Shown here: positions 33,404 to 43,589 of the stretch, piece after piece
How positions within the stretch are numbered: the first letter of the stretch is position 1
Layout: each line of letters starts with the position of its first letter
DNA from: Candidatus Gastranaerophilales bacterium
GTDB lineage: Bacteria; Cyanobacteriota; Vampirovibrionia; Gastranaerophilales; Gastranaerophilaceae
Length of the DNA stretch: 64,000 nucleotides
Reading direction: 5' to 3'
Assembly: GCA_944326465.1 (NCBI GenBank)
Contig: CALVEB010000010.1
Span: forward strand, 1 to 64,000
Notes under the pieces: model-generated
What the model was told of the DNA's origin: nothing
Database searches by the model: none
What the model saw: the letters and a program-made list of their open reading frames with translations, nothing else
Position numbers and translations under genes: made by a program

Positions 33404-34213
33404 ATGAAGAAAGAACGTTTGGACAAATATCTTGTTGCTCTCGGCTACTTTGAAACAAAAAGTAAGGCATCTGCTGCAATACTTGCAGGTCATGTAAAGA
33501 TTAATGATGAATATATAACCAAAGCCGGTTTCCAGATTAACCCGCAAAAAGAATACGATATACAGGTAAAATCAATGCCTTATGTGTCCCGCGGCGGATT
33601 TAAACTACAAAAAGCGCTTGATACGTTTCCTGTTGTTGTGAAAGACAGAATTTGTTTTGATGCCGGAGCGTCAACAGGCGGCTTTACAGATTGTTTGTTA
33701 CAGCACGGTGCTAAATTCGTTTATGCAGTGGATGTAGGTTACGGACAGCTTGACTGGAAAATTCGTTCAGACGCCCGTGTAAAAACAATTGAGCGAACAA
33801 ACCTCAAAATCTGTTCTTATCAGGATATCTATTCAGATAACGAACAGGTTGCCGATCTGCTTGTAAGCGATCTGTCATTTATTTCGCTCACAAGAGTTCT
33901 TGCTAATCTTAAAAAATTACTTGCACCTGATTTTCATGAAATGATTTGTCTGATAAAACCTCAATTTGAAGCAGGCAAAGACAATGTAGAAAAAGGCGGT
34001 GTTGTTAAAGATAAAAAAGTTCACTGCAATGTTATAGAAAATGTTTTAGATTTTGCAAAACAAACAGGATACTGTATAAAAGGTTTAACTTTTTCATCTA
34101 TAAAAGGCCCTTCCGGCAACATAGAATATCTGGTCTGGCTTTCAACTTCCGGCGATAATATCCCATACGATATTGAAGATATCGTAAATACGGCTTTTGT
34201 AACTCTTAACTAA
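33404..34213 (+). CDS. tlyA: TlyA-family rRNA 2'-O-methyltransferase
   Basis: 269 residues. An N-terminal S4 RNA-binding domain (KKERLDKYLVALGYFETK, AILAGHVKIND) is followed by an FtsJ-like methyltransferase with FDAGASTGGFTDCLLQ, VYAVDVGYGQLDWKI and IKPQFEAGKD. TlyA methylates cytidines in 16S and often 23S rRNA; some are annotated as hemolysins. ATG 33404 is chosen; a TTG four codons upstream is closer to the AAAGGA, so the exact start is open. Confidence 0.9.
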   Translation: MKKERLDKYLVALGYFETKSKASAAILAGHVKINDEYITKAGFQINPQKEYDIQVKSMPYVSRGGFKLQKALDTFPVVVKDRICFDAGASTGGFTDCLLQHGAKFVYAVDVGYGQLDWKIRSDARVKTIERTNLKICSYQDIYSDNEQVADLLVSDLSFISLTRVLANLKKLLAPDFHEMICLIKPQFEAGKDNVEKGGVVKDKKVHCNVIENVLDFAKQTGYCIKGLTFSSIKGPSGNIEYLVWLSTSGDNIPYDIEDIVNTAFVTLN

Positions 34214-34632
34214 GAGCGTGCAGGTAATTGTGTCAAAGGTTCAAGAGAATTTAAATCAATATATTTAAACAGATTAAGTACAATTCCGGGTTGAAAATAG
34301 TAAATATTATCTGCAGGTGTCACCTTTAGTATCGAACGGTTGTTGTCAATTTTTATTATGCTTGCAAGAAACTTTTTTTCTACAGCCGTAAACAAAATAT
34401 ATCCGGTTTTTGTCTGAATTTCGTCCACTGTGAAACGATTAGCATTAATTCCTGCAATAGTAAAGTAAAACAGTTTTTCGGCAGGCATTTTGAATAACCG
34501 GTTGCATTCCTCCAAATTCATTCTCTGCGGCGTGACAAGGGTACTCAGACTCATTGCCTGCTCGCATCGTGCCGGTTGTATCAAGCAAAATAAACATATT
34601 ACAGTCACAAATATTTTAATTATTCTTTCCAT
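34210..34632 (-). CDS. Secreted hypothetical protein
   Basis: 140 residues with an N-terminal signal-like segment (IKIFVTVICLFCLIQPARC) ending in Cys, which could be a lipoprotein or a simple signal peptide. The rest has no recognised family. It overlaps the end of polA by 13 bp and so is probably cotranscribed from the polA side. It converges on tlyA with a 4-bp overlap. Confidence 0.6.
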   Translation of the reverse strand: MERIIKIFVTVICLFCLIQPARCEQAMSLSTLVTPQRMNLEECNRLFKMPAEKLFYFTIAGINANRFTVDEIQTKTGYILFTAVEKKFLASIIKIDNNRSILKVTPADNIYYFQPGIVLNLFKYIDLNSLEPLTQLPARS

Positions 34633-37451
34633 GTTTCTCCTGCATATATATCAACAACTAGAGGTACCTTAAATGGTTGTCCGCATTCCATAGCCTCTTT
34701 TACTATAGCTTTTGCAATATCAAGTTCTTCTTTGTATACTTCAACAACTATTTCATCATGTACCTGCAAAATCATTTTAGATTTTAAATTTTCTTCATTG
34801 AAACGTTTATGGCAGACAAGCATTGCTTTTTTTATCAAATCTGCTCCAGTACCCTGAATAGGGAAATTGATAGCTGCGCGTTTTGCAAACTCTTTTATTG
34901 GAGTGAAGCTGCTTTCAAATTCATTTGTCAGGTAGCGGCGCCGGCCGAAAAGTGTTTCGCAATATCCAATTTTTTTTGTTTTTTCAACTATTTTATCCAT
35001 ATATTTTTTAACGTTAGGATATGTACTTAAATAGCGTTTTATAAAACATTCAGCTTCTTCTGTTTTGATACCGAGTGCTTTTGCAAGTCCGTATTTTGAC
35101 TGTCCGTAAATAATTCCGAAATTAACAGCTTTAGCTTTATAACGCATTTCTTTAGTAATCTCGCCCATCGGCAATTCAAAGACTTTAGATGCGGTCATTG
35201 TATGGATATCAATTCCCTGTTTGAATGCCTCTATAAGGTTTTTGTCATTACTTATATGTGCTAGCAACCGCAATTCAATTTGTGAATAATCAGCTGACAT
35301 AATCAGGTAATTTTTTCTGTCACCAGGAATAAAAGCTTTTCTTATTTTACTGCCCTGTTCTGTTCTGACTGGAATACTCTGAAGATTAGGATTAGAAGAG
35401 GACAAACGTCCTGTCACTGTTGCTGTTAGATTGTATGTTGTATGAACACGGCTGTCCGAAGGTTCTATCAATTCAGTAATTCCGTCAACATATACTGTTT
35501 TTAACTTATGCTGTTTCCGGTAATCCAGTATTAATTTGCAAATCTTATGGTCTTTTGCCAGATCTTCCAGAATATCGGCTCCGGTTGTACGTTTTCGCCG
35601 CTCTATAAGTTTTAATTTGTCATAGATTATGTCTGCAATTTGTTTTGGTGAATTTAAATTAAAGACTTCACCTGCAATATGGTAAATTTTTCTCTCAACA
35701 TTGAACATATTTTTTGTCAGAGTATGTGCATATTTCTCTAATAATTCAAGATCAACTGCAGCCCCTGTAAACTCCATATCTGCAAGAACAAAAGATACCG
35801 GCAGATCTATTTCTTTCAACAATTTCCATTCGGCCTCACTGAGATTTTTTACCCAGAATTTTGTCAATTCTAAAATAGTTTCTGCAATGTCACCTGTATA
35901 TGTCTTGGCTCTGTCTATATCAACTTCGCTAAACACGACCTGCTCACGTTTTTTACCATGATAATCTGTATAATCAGCCATTGTATGACCTATATTTTCC
36001 AGCGCCTGATATATTAATTCGTGTTTCTTTGACGCATTTTTTTCATAACTGGCCAGTAAAATATCTATAACAAAACCTTCTGTATAAATCCCGATATCTC
36101 TCAAGATTCCGTATTGTGCCTTTGCATTATGCGTTGTCTTTTTTATTGCAGGGTTTTCAAGAATAGGTTTTAAAAGTTGTATTACACTTTCTAAACTTAA
36201 TTGTTTATCAAGATTTGTATGCGCAACAGGTATGTAATAAATTTTTGCCTGCTCTTTGTCTTGTTCGCAAACTATAATTTTATCATCTGCAAATTTTAAA
36301 GTATTTGTATAACCTAATGCAATACCGTACAGATGCGAATTTGTTATATTTTTCACAAGAGCTTCCGCATGTATGCTTATAAGTGATTGTTTTTCCAGAT
36401 CTTTAACCGCCGCTTCCAGTTGTTCCTGAGTTTGTAGCAGTTCAATATCATTTGTCTTTGTTTCCGTCTGTTCTGTAAAGAAATTCAATTGCAATTGTGT
36501 CTTTTCGACTGCGCTGTGTTTAATAATATCTTCCTCAGAACAAGGTATGCCGCTGTTAAAAATCGTCATCAAGTTATTTATATTTTTCAAAAACTTGTAA
36601 AATTCCATCTTCTTTAAGAAATCAGTAACAGCAGAAAGATCAGGAATTTGTATGCATGCTTTATCAAAATCAAAATCTATATCGACATTTTGTACAATAG
36701 TTGCAAGAACTTTGCTCAACTTTGCTATTTCAACACCTTCTTCAATTCTTTTTCTTAATGCAGGTTTTGTAATTTCAGAAGTTTTAGCCAATACATTTTC
36801 TAAATGTCCAAATTGAGAAAGCAGCAGAGCCGCAGTTTTTTCTCCAATTCCGTATATTCCCGGAATATTGTCAGAAATATCACCGCGTAACGCCTTATAA
36901 TCAACAATCTGATCAGGGTAAACCCCCATTTTTTCATAAACTTTATCCCAATCGTATGTAACTAATTCACCGCGGCTTGGAATTATAACCTTTACGCGGC
37001 CTTCTTTATCTATTAATTGAAATGCGTCATGGTCTCCTGTTAAAATCAATACGTTATGTCCTAATTCACAGGCGCGTTTTGATATTGTACCGATGACATC
37101 ATCCGCTTCAAAACCTTCTTTTGTATATATAGGGATACTGAAAGCTTTCAATCCTTCCTTTATAAGCCTTAACTGTTCACGCATAGCTTCCGGCATAGCC
37201 ATACGGTTAGATTTGTATTCCTTATACTTTTCAACGCGGAATGTATTATGACTAACATCAAAAGCAACTGCAATAGCATCTGTTGAAATTTTCTTTGTTT
37301 TTAGCAAATCAAATATAGCTTTAAAGAATCCAAAAACTGCCCAGCTTGGAGTTCCGGAAGAAGTACTCATGAATGTACGTTCTAATGCGTAATATTGACG
37401 AAATGCAAGTGCATGGCCGTCTATAAGAATAAGAGTCTTCTTCTTTGTCAT
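34620..37451 (-). CDS. polA: DNA polymerase I
   Basis: 943 residues. The 5' nuclease domain (1-290) has LILIDGHALAFRQYY, GFEADDVIGTI and ILTGDHDAFQL. The polymerase part has TVTGRLSSSNPNLQSIP, MSADYSQIELRLLAHIS and the motif C QVHDEIVVEV. In the middle 3'-5' exonuclease region (about 350-530) the metal ligands are changed: ISIHAEA replaces the DTE site and KAQYGIL the aspartate before GIL, so proofreading is probably lost. It acts in Okazaki fragment maturation and repair. Confidence 0.95.
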   Translation of the reverse strand: MTKKKTLILIDGHALAFRQYYALERTFMSTSSGTPSWAVFGFFKAIFDLLKTKKISTDAIAVAFDVSHNTFRVEKYKEYKSNRMAMPEAMREQLRLIKEGLKAFSIPIYTKEGFEADDVIGTISKRACELGHNVLILTGDHDAFQLIDKEGRVKVIIPSRGELVTYDWDKVYEKMGVYPDQIVDYKALRGDISDNIPGIYGIGEKTAALLLSQFGHLENVLAKTSEITKPALRKRIEEGVEIAKLSKVLATIVQNVDIDFDFDKACIQIPDLSAVTDFLKKMEFYKFLKNINNLMTIFNSGIPCSEEDIIKHSAVEKTQLQLNFFTEQTETKTNDIELLQTQEQLEAAVKDLEKQSLISIHAEALVKNITNSHLYGIALGYTNTLKFADDKIIVCEQDKEQAKIYYIPVAHTNLDKQLSLESVIQLLKPILENPAIKKTTHNAKAQYGILRDIGIYTEGFVIDILLASYEKNASKKHELIYQALENIGHTMADYTDYHGKKREQVVFSEVDIDRAKTYTGDIAETILELTKFWVKNLSEAEWKLLKEIDLPVSFVLADMEFTGAAVDLELLEKYAHTLTKNMFNVERKIYHIAGEVFNLNSPKQIADIIYDKLKLIERRKRTTGADILEDLAKDHKICKLILDYRKQHKLKTVYVDGITELIEPSDSRVHTTYNLTATVTGRLSSSNPNLQSIPVRTEQGSKIRKAFIPGDRKNYLIMSADYSQIELRLLAHISNDKNLIEAFKQGIDIHTMTASKVFELPMGEITKEMRYKAKAVNFGIIYGQSKYGLAKALGIKTEEAECFIKRYLSTYPNVKKYMDKIVEKTKKIGYCETLFGRRRYLTNEFESSFTPIKEFAKRAAINFPIQGTGADLIKKAMLVCHKRFNEENLKSKMILQVHDEIVVEVYKEELDIAKAIVKEAMECGQPFKVPLVVDIYAGETWKE

Positions 37452-37481
37452 ATCTTAACCCCTGTTTTTGTCGTATAAAAA

Positions 37482-38786
37482 CTAAGCAATGCTTTCGTTA
37501 GAATTGGCATTACCGGTCGGCAATTTTATAAGTTCAGCTTTGTTGCGGTTTTTGACCATTTCTTCTGTTACAACAAACTTTTTAATATCAGATTTTGTCG
37601 GGACATCATACATAACATCAAGCATGATTTCTTCGACAATAGAGCGTAGAGCACGCGCACCTGTCTTACGTTTCATTGCTTCCTGCGCAATCAAATCAAC
37701 TGCCGCCGGTTCAAATTCCAGATCTACACCGTCCATTTCCAATAAGCACTTGTACTGTTTGAGCACTGCATTTTTTGGCTCAGTCAAAATCATTTTTAAT
37801 GTTTTTTCATTAAGCTGATCCAGAACTGCATATATAGGAACACGACCGATAAATTCAGGTATTAAACCGAATTTCAAAAGGTCTTCCGGCTGAAGTTTTT
37901 TGAGCATTTTTACAGCATTAGCTTCTTTTTCAGCCTGAGTCAACGGAGCTTTAGCTCCAAATCCTACACTTGTACCTTCTCCGGCACGGCGTTCAACAAT
38001 TTTTTCCAATCCGACAAATGCTCCGCCGACAATGAATAATATATTGCTGGTATCTATTTCAATAAATTCCTGATGCGGGTGCTTTCTGCCGCCTTGAGGA
38101 GGTACATGAGCAACAGTACCTTCTATCATTTTTAATAATGCCTGCTGTACACCTTCACCGGAAACGTCACGCGTAATTGATGTATTCTCGGATTTTCTTG
38201 AAATTTTGTCAATTTCGTCGATATAAATAATGCCGCGCTCAGCCTTTGCAGAATCAAATTCTGCGTTTTGATAAAGGCGGAGCAGTATGTTCTCTACATC
38301 ATCACCAACATAACCTGCCTCGGTTAATGTTGTGGCGTCAGCAACTGCAAACGGCACATCCAGCATTTTAGCAAGAGTTTGCGCCAGAAGAGTTTTTCCT
38401 GAACCCGTCGGACCGACAAGAAGAATATTGGATTTTTGTATCTCAACACCTTCTTTATCGCTTGACTTGTTGTGTTTAAGCCTTTTGTAATGATTATAAA
38501 CAGCAACAGACAAAACTTTTTTCGCATCATCCTGCCCAACAATGTATTGATCTAAATATGCTTTAATTTCATGCGGTTTCGGAATTGGTTTTTCTGCCTT
38601 TTCTACGTTTTCTTCTCCGCCTTCTTTGTCCTTTGCTTCAAAAAATTCTTCATCAAGAATTTCGTTACAAAGTTCAACACATTCATCACAAATATACACA
38701 TCAGGTCCGGCAATCAGTTTTTTTACCTGATCCTGTGTCTTTCCGCAAAATGAACATTTTAGTCTGCTGTCGTCATGTTTTGGCAT
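37482..38786 (-). CDS. clpX: ATP-dependent Clp protease ATP-binding subunit ClpX
   Basis: 434 residues. N-terminal zinc finger CSFCGKTQ with CDECVELC, Walker [18 protein letters not shown], Walker [12 protein letters not shown], sensor and arginine-finger regions and [13 protein letters not shown] near the C terminus. It unfolds proteins, including SsrA-tagged ones, and feeds them into ClpP, encoded directly upstream. The order tig-clpP-clpX is the conserved bacterial operon. Confidence 0.97.
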   Translation of the reverse strand: MPKHDDSRLKCSFCGKTQDQVKKLIAGPDVYICDECVELCNEILDEEFFEAKDKEGGEENVEKAEKPIPKPHEIKAYLDQYIVGQDDAKKVLSVAVYNHYKRLKHNKSSDKEGVEIQKSNILLVGPTGSGKTLLAQTLAKMLDVPFAVADATTLTEAGYVGDDVENILLRLYQNAEFDSAKAERGIIYIDEIDKISRKSENTSITRDVSGEGVQQALLKMIEGTVAHVPPQGGRKHPHQEFIEIDTSNILFIVGGAFVGLEKIVERRAGEGTSVGFGAKAPLTQAEKEANAVKMLKKLQPEDLLKFGLIPEFIGRVPIYAVLDQLNEKTLKMILTEPKNAVLKQYKCLLEMDGVDLEFEPAAVDLIAQEAMKRKTGARALRSIVEEIMLDVMYDVPTKSDIKKFVVTEEMVKNRNKAELIKLPTGNANSNESIA

Positions 38787-38808
38787 TATTTATAATCTCC
38801 AGAATTAA

Positions 38809-39399
38809 TTATTTAATTTCATCGCGCGTGATTACTTTATCAATCATACCGTATTCAAGTGCTTCTTGCGGAGTCATGATATAATCACGGTCAGTATCTT
38901 TTTCAATTTTCTTTAAAGACTGGCCGGTATTAGATGCAAGAATTTCATTCAATGATTTTTTAATTCTTACAATTTCAGCGGCCTGAATTTCGATATCTGT
39001 AGCCTGTCCTTGCGCACCGCCTAAAGGTTGGTGGATTAATACACGGGAATGCGGCAGAGCTAAACGTTTTCCTTTAGCACCTGATGATAAAAGGAATGCC
39101 CCCATTGATGCTGCCTGTCCAAGACAAATTGTGGAAACATCTGCTCTGATATGCTGCATTGTATCATAGATTGCAAACCCTGCGGTTACACTTCCGCCCG
39201 GACTGTTGATATATAACATAATATCCTTTTCTGGATTTTCGCTGTCTAATAATAGCAACTGTGCTACTACAAGATTCGCTACCATATCATCAATCGGTGT
39301 GCCGAGAAAAATTATTCTTTCTCTTAACAATCTTGAAAAAATATCAAATGATCTTTCTCCGCGACTTGATTGTTCTATTACCACAGGTACAAAACTCAT
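38809..39399 (-). CDS. clpP: ATP-dependent Clp protease proteolytic subunit
   Basis: 196 residues. The catalytic Ser is in [14 protein letters not shown], the His in [17 protein letters not shown] and the Asp in [30 protein letters not shown] forms the substrate edge. It forms a tetradecameric barrel with ClpX or ClpC, both in this window. It lies between tig and clpX on the same strand. Confidence 0.97.
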   Translation of the reverse strand: MSFVPVVIEQSSRGERSFDIFSRLLRERIIFLGTPIDDMVANLVVAQLLLLDSENPEKDIMLYINSPGGSVTAGFAIYDTMQHIRADVSTICLGQAASMGAFLLSSGAKGKRLALPHSRVLIHQPLGGAQGQATDIEIQAAEIVRIKKSLNEILASNTGQSLKKIEKDTDRDYIMTPQEALEYGMIDKVITRDEIK

Positions 39400-39448
39400 G
39401 ATTTATTTCCCTTTCTTATTTCATTATAAAACTACTTTTTGATTTAGT

Positions 39449-40765
39449 CTACTTTTCTTCTTTTTTAGCAGGTTCAACAAATTCAACTTTGTTGTGCTCA
39501 GCAAGAAAATCTCTTACCTTGTCATTCAGTGCCTGTTGAGACATTGATGCCAGAAAATCAGGATTTTTACCAAAATGTTTGATTACATCCTGCGGCTGCA
39601 TTCCATAAGCACTGCCTAATTCGTAGAATTTCTTTTCTATATCAGACTGCTCAAGTTTTATATTCTCTTCTTTAGCAATTTTATCTATAACCAGAGAATT
39701 TTTAATTCTTACAGCAGCGTCTTCTTTAATATTTTTCAATATTTCATCTTCACCTTCGGATTTAACCAGAGTTTCCCAAGCAATACCTTGAGCCGCCAAT
39801 CTGTGTTTATAATCTTCGGTTAAAGAATCAGCTTCTCTGTCTATCATTGATTGAGGAATATCAACTTTAGCAGAATCAACTACTGTTTTAAACAATTGAT
39901 TTTCTGAATTTGTTTTATTTGTACGTTCTTTTTGCTGGTCTAAGTATTTTTGGATATCAGCTTTTAATTCATCAACTGTTTTAAAATTGCCAACCTTTTG
40001 AGCGAATTCGTCATTCAATTCAGGCATTTTTCTTTCTTTTATTTCATTGATTTTAATTTTGAAAGTTGCTTTTTGACCTTTAAGTTTTTCATCGTGATAT
40101 TCTTCAGGAAAAGTTACATCAATATCGAATTCTTCATTCAAATTGTGTCCGACAATCTGGTCGGCAAATCCCGGAATAAAGTTTGAATGTCCTAAATCCA
40201 GCGGATAATTTTTAGCTTCGCCGCCTTTAATTTTTTCGCCGTTAGAAAAACCTTCAAAATCAATAACAGCTGTATCTGTTGCATTAGCAGGTCTGTCAAC
40301 AACAAGCTCAAGGGTTGAGTGCTGTTTTAACAGAGCTTCAAGAGATTTATCCAGAGCATCTGCAGGAGTAACTGCATCTTCTACCTGAATTGTTAAATCT
40401 TTATATTGTCCGAGCGTTACTTCCGGTCTTAATTCTGCTTTAGCAACGACCTTTACATCTTCGCCGACATTAAAATCATAAGATGTAATGTACGGTTGAG
40501 CAATAACATCTAATTTATTTTCAATAATAGCTTCGCTTATAGCTTTTGGCATTAAGCGTTCCATAGCTTCCTGTTTAATTCTTTCGACACCGACATGTCT
40601 TTCAACAACTGCACGCGGTGCTTTTCCTTTTCTAAAACCATCAATATTAACATATTGAGATATTGTTCTGACAGCCTGATTATAAGCGTCTACGGCATCT
40701 TTTGCCGGAATTGTAATGTCTAATTTAACTAAATTTTCTTGTTCTTTTTCTAAAGTTACTTTCAT
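39449..40765 (-). CDS. tig: Trigger factor
   Basis: 438 residues. The ribosome-binding domain has VDGFRKGKAPRAVVERHVG-like sequence, the FKBP-type peptidyl-prolyl isomerase domain lies in the middle (DTAVIDFEGFSNGEKIKGG, FIPGFADQIVGHN), and the helical chaperone domain ends in AEHNKVEFVEPAKKEEK. It meets nascent chains at the ribosome exit. ATG 40765 follows AAAGGA; the longer frame adds seven residues. First gene of the tig-clpP-clpX cluster. Confidence 0.96.
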   Translation of the reverse strand: MKVTLEKEQENLVKLDITIPAKDAVDAYNQAVRTISQYVNIDGFRKGKAPRAVVERHVGVERIKQEAMERLMPKAISEAIIENKLDVIAQPYITSYDFNVGEDVKVVAKAELRPEVTLGQYKDLTIQVEDAVTPADALDKSLEALLKQHSTLELVVDRPANATDTAVIDFEGFSNGEKIKGGEAKNYPLDLGHSNFIPGFADQIVGHNLNEEFDIDVTFPEEYHDEKLKGQKATFKIKINEIKERKMPELNDEFAQKVGNFKTVDELKADIQKYLDQQKERTNKTNSENQLFKTVVDSAKVDIPQSMIDREADSLTEDYKHRLAAQGIAWETLVKSEGEDEILKNIKEDAAVRIKNSLVIDKIAKEENIKLEQSDIEKKFYELGSAYGMQPQDVIKHFGKNPDFLASMSQQALNDKVRDFLAEHNKVEFVEPAKKEEK

Positions 40766-40883
40766 TTCATAATCCTTTTTATACATGTATCTTTATAAAT
40801 AATACCGCAAAAAAGAATTTGTGCAAGTCATCACGGACATACGAAAGAGATGCCGCGGCATCCGGCGTTTTTGGAAATAATTA

Positions 40884-41465
40884 TCAGATCCAATTCGGGT
40901 AATAGTAAAGTTTTAGAGTGTGTTTAGGTTTTATAACAGCATCACCGCCGAATATAATATTTGTAAACGAGCCTAAAGGCGGCAGCGGAGTGAGCGCCCA
41001 TTTTAGCGGCAAAATCCATAGTGTTCTGTTTTGTCCACGCTTTGAAATAGGTTCCATTATCTGATATCCCGGAACATTTGGTATTTCAAAATCTGTTATA
41101 AACAATTCCCCCGGAATACCGGAAATCCCCTTGCCTGTTATTATATCTACGCGGGCTTTAATTTTTGTACCGGCCGGCACCACTATTTTGTGATTATAGA
41201 ACACATTTTCTTTAACTATAAATTCAAGCGGCATACCTTCATAAGCCCCGTATTTACCGGCTGATGAAATCTTTTTTGTTATCTGAATCGGTATCATAAC
41301 TCTATCGGTATCCTGATAATCATAATTCAGATTTGGCTCAGGTTTTATTAATTCTTTACCGGCAAGGGTTTGTTCAACAAACTCATCTTTTACCGGAGTA
41401 TTTGCAAACGCGCAGTTCACCCCGAGAACAACCGCCAGCACAAACAACATAATATATTTAATCAT
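40884..41465 (-). CDS. Secreted hypothetical protein
   Basis: 193 residues with a signal peptide (YIMLFVLAVVLGVNCAFA). The mature part has FYNHKIVVPAGTKIKARVD and ends KHTLKLYYYPNWI; it is rich in beta strands. The same 'bring in a property, keep it within VPAGT' style appears in the secreted protein at 50361, but similarity is weak. Its start overlaps the upstream M48-like gene by 8 bp, so the two are an operon. Confidence 0.7.
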   Translation of the reverse strand: MIKYIMLFVLAVVLGVNCAFANTPVKDEFVEQTLAGKELIKPEPNLNYDYQDTDRVMIPIQITKKISSAGKYGAYEGMPLEFIVKENVFYNHKIVVPAGTKIKARVDIITGKGISGIPGELFITDFEIPNVPGYQIMEPISKRGQNRTLWILPLKWALTPLPPLGSFTNIIFGGDAVIKPKHTLKLYYYPNWI

Positions 41466-42147
41466 ATTTTATCCTTTTAGTAGATCCTGTTTGAATTTTT
41501 TCTTTTAATTTTGCTCTATTTGCTACAGAATTAAGAAGAAAATTTTGATAATTTATATTGTTAATATAAGGATTATTTGCCAGATAATACGGATAATTGT
41601 TGTAAATATATTCATAAACAATAGCCATTCTTCTTGTCGGCGGATTGTGGAATATCAATTTATCAAGAACATTTTGCGGATATATCTTGTTTAAAAGAGT
41701 AATAAGCCCGATCGGGTTATATCCTGCATTTACCATATAATCAACCGCACGCTTATCTGCAAATATTTCATATTTTTTCGGCGCAAATTTAATCTGTGCA
41801 GAACTTACAAACCCGCCCCATTCTCCGCTAAAGGATTTGACGGCACGGGAGATCTGGTGTGCAAGAAATGCAGCCATTTCATCGTCGTTATCTATGTATT
41901 TAAAATATTCTTTATAAAAGATTATCTGACGTTTAGTAATCGTCGGATCATTCATTGTCTTTTTATATTCGTCTTTGTTATAAGTAAAGATAATATGTTT
42001 ATCTATTTTGTTGGCATTAAGTATTGTTGTGCCTATTTCATTTATATATTGCTGGCAGGATTTTTCTTTTAAAAGTGTAGCATCATCTACAGCCCAAACC
42101 ATTGAGCCTGTAAGAAGCAGCGCTAAAATCAGGATAAATCTTTTCAT
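41458..42147 (-). CDS. Secreted M48-like protein lacking the zinc site
   Basis: 229 residues with a signal peptide (FILILALLLTGSMVWA). NDDEMAAFLAHQISRAVKSF corresponds to the M48 metalloprotease helix, but HExxH is replaced by HQISR (residues 97-101), so both Glu and the second His are missing. The later FADKRAVDYMVNAGYNPIGL and FHNPPTRRMA match the third-ligand and HPPT regions of M48 enzymes. It is probably an inactive pseudopeptidase exported with the protein at 40884. Confidence 0.72.
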   Translation of the reverse strand: MKRFILILALLLTGSMVWAVDDATLLKEKSCQQYINEIGTTILNANKIDKHIIFTYNKDEYKKTMNDPTITKRQIIFYKEYFKYIDNDDEMAAFLAHQISRAVKSFSGEWGGFVSSAQIKFAPKKYEIFADKRAVDYMVNAGYNPIGLITLLNKIYPQNVLDKLIFHNPPTRRMAIVYEYIYNNYPYYLANNPYINNINYQNFLLNSVANRAKLKEKIQTGSTKRIKYD

Positions 42148-42208
42148 AAGTCCCCTTTCAACTACTCTGTAATTTTAGCGTATTTTAAAATTATTTTTTT
42201 GTCAACGA

Positions 42209-43543
42209 TTACTCTTTTATATAAATTGTCTGGAAAGTAAAGGCTTCAAGAGTATCAGATTTATAATTATACGGCATGCCTGCCTTTTGTTTAAGCGCCT
42301 CTAAAAATTCATGCTTATCCGGTAACTGCTCCCATACAACCGGTAGAAATACAGCCTGATAGTTTCTGTCGCGTATAATCAGCCCGTCAATTTCAGGACG
42401 TAATTTGTCAAGAAGTTCTTCTTCTGTCTTAAATTCAACACGTTTCGGGGCAGATAAAAGAGAAATACTTATTTTTATGTGAGGGAATTCCTCTACAGTA
42501 AGCGGTCTAAAACGCGGATCTGAAAATGCCGACGCATGCGCATTTTTATATAAATCGTTAATTAAGGGGCGATGAGCCATTATTGAGCCTATACATCCGC
42601 GCAGATTGTTGTTAATTTCCAAGGTTACAAAAGAGGCGCCGTTTTCTTCGAGAACGCAAGGGACATTTTTCGGCGGATAACTTCCTAATTGCAAACCGGA
42701 TTGAATACTTTCGCGGGCTGTTTTAATCAAAAAATCCGAATAATTATCTTTTATGTATTGATTTTTGTCACCTTCGTATAAAAACCAGCCGCCATAACCA
42801 ACAACGCGAGACGTGTCACCGGTTGCACGCGCTGATGTTGTAAGATCTGTTCTTATGAAGGTGTAATCATTTTGCGCGGCAAAATTTACGGCTCCGCAAA
42901 TTCCGACCGCGCCGCATGCCTGCTCTACTTCAAAATTTCTTATATCATTACTTTCAATCATACGTGCTGTATATTCATCAATTTTCGCAGCATCTTTTTC
43001 CGGATAATAGTGGCTTAAATCACTTGAGATTACAAATGCATTTTCTTTGTTTTGATAAAAACGCGAGATGCTTTCTGTTAAATTTTTAAAATTTTCACAC
43101 CCGTAGAGAACAGGTATGATTTTAGCATCCGGCAAAAAGTATTTTATAAACGGCAATTGGACTTCAAGGCTGTGTTCTTTCTCAAATGCCGCATCATTTA
43201 TATCACAATCACAAAATTGTTCAAACTCTTTAGCTAATTCTGTATTAACATTTAGGCTGCCTGATGGTGTTTCAAAAGAGTCATAACTGCTTGTAACGCA
43301 TCCATAAAGTCTTTCATAATGTGACGGAGCAAAAATAAAAATATTTTTAACAGATTTATCAAGAAATTTATAAGTATTAAACGCGGTCTGTCCTGAATAA
43401 ACATAGCCGGCATGGGGCACAATTATTATGCGGGAACTGTAATTTGCAACATGCCCGTTGTCAAACCTGTTGAATAAATTTTCTAAATTTTTTCTATTAT
43501 CGGGATAAAAAATCCCTGCCTGCGCTGCTTGTTTTATGTTCAT
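42209..43543 (-). CDS. AmmeMemoRadiSam system fusion: Memo-like plus AMMECR1 domains
   Basis: 444 residues. The N-terminal half is Memo-like (AmmeMemoRadiSam system protein B): AGIFYPDNRKNLENL, IIVPHAGYVYSGQTA, FAPSHYERL, EHSLEVQLPFIKYFL and SSDLSHYYPE. From about residue 260 comes AMMECR1 (protein A): VTLEINNNLRGCIGSI, DPRFRPLTVEEF and FLPVVWEQLPDKHEFL. The usual third partner, a radical SAM enzyme, is not next to it. Function of this system is unknown. ATG 43543 is chosen; TATAAT lies only 6 bp before it, so the mRNA may be leaderless. Confidence 0.88.
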   Translation of the reverse strand: MNIKQAAQAGIFYPDNRKNLENLFNRFDNGHVANYSSRIIIVPHAGYVYSGQTAFNTYKFLDKSVKNIFIFAPSHYERLYGCVTSSYDSFETPSGSLNVNTELAKEFEQFCDCDINDAAFEKEHSLEVQLPFIKYFLPDAKIIPVLYGCENFKNLTESISRFYQNKENAFVISSDLSHYYPEKDAAKIDEYTARMIESNDIRNFEVEQACGAVGICGAVNFAAQNDYTFIRTDLTTSARATGDTSRVVGYGGWFLYEGDKNQYIKDNYSDFLIKTARESIQSGLQLGSYPPKNVPCVLEENGASFVTLEINNNLRGCIGSIMAHRPLINDLYKNAHASAFSDPRFRPLTVEEFPHIKISISLLSAPKRVEFKTEEELLDKLRPEIDGLIIRDRNYQAVFLPVVWEQLPDKHEFLEALKQKAGMPYNYKSDTLEAFTFQTIYIKE

Positions 43544-43589
43544 AGATGCATTATACCCCAAAATAAAGTTCAGCGAATTACCGTGGTGA

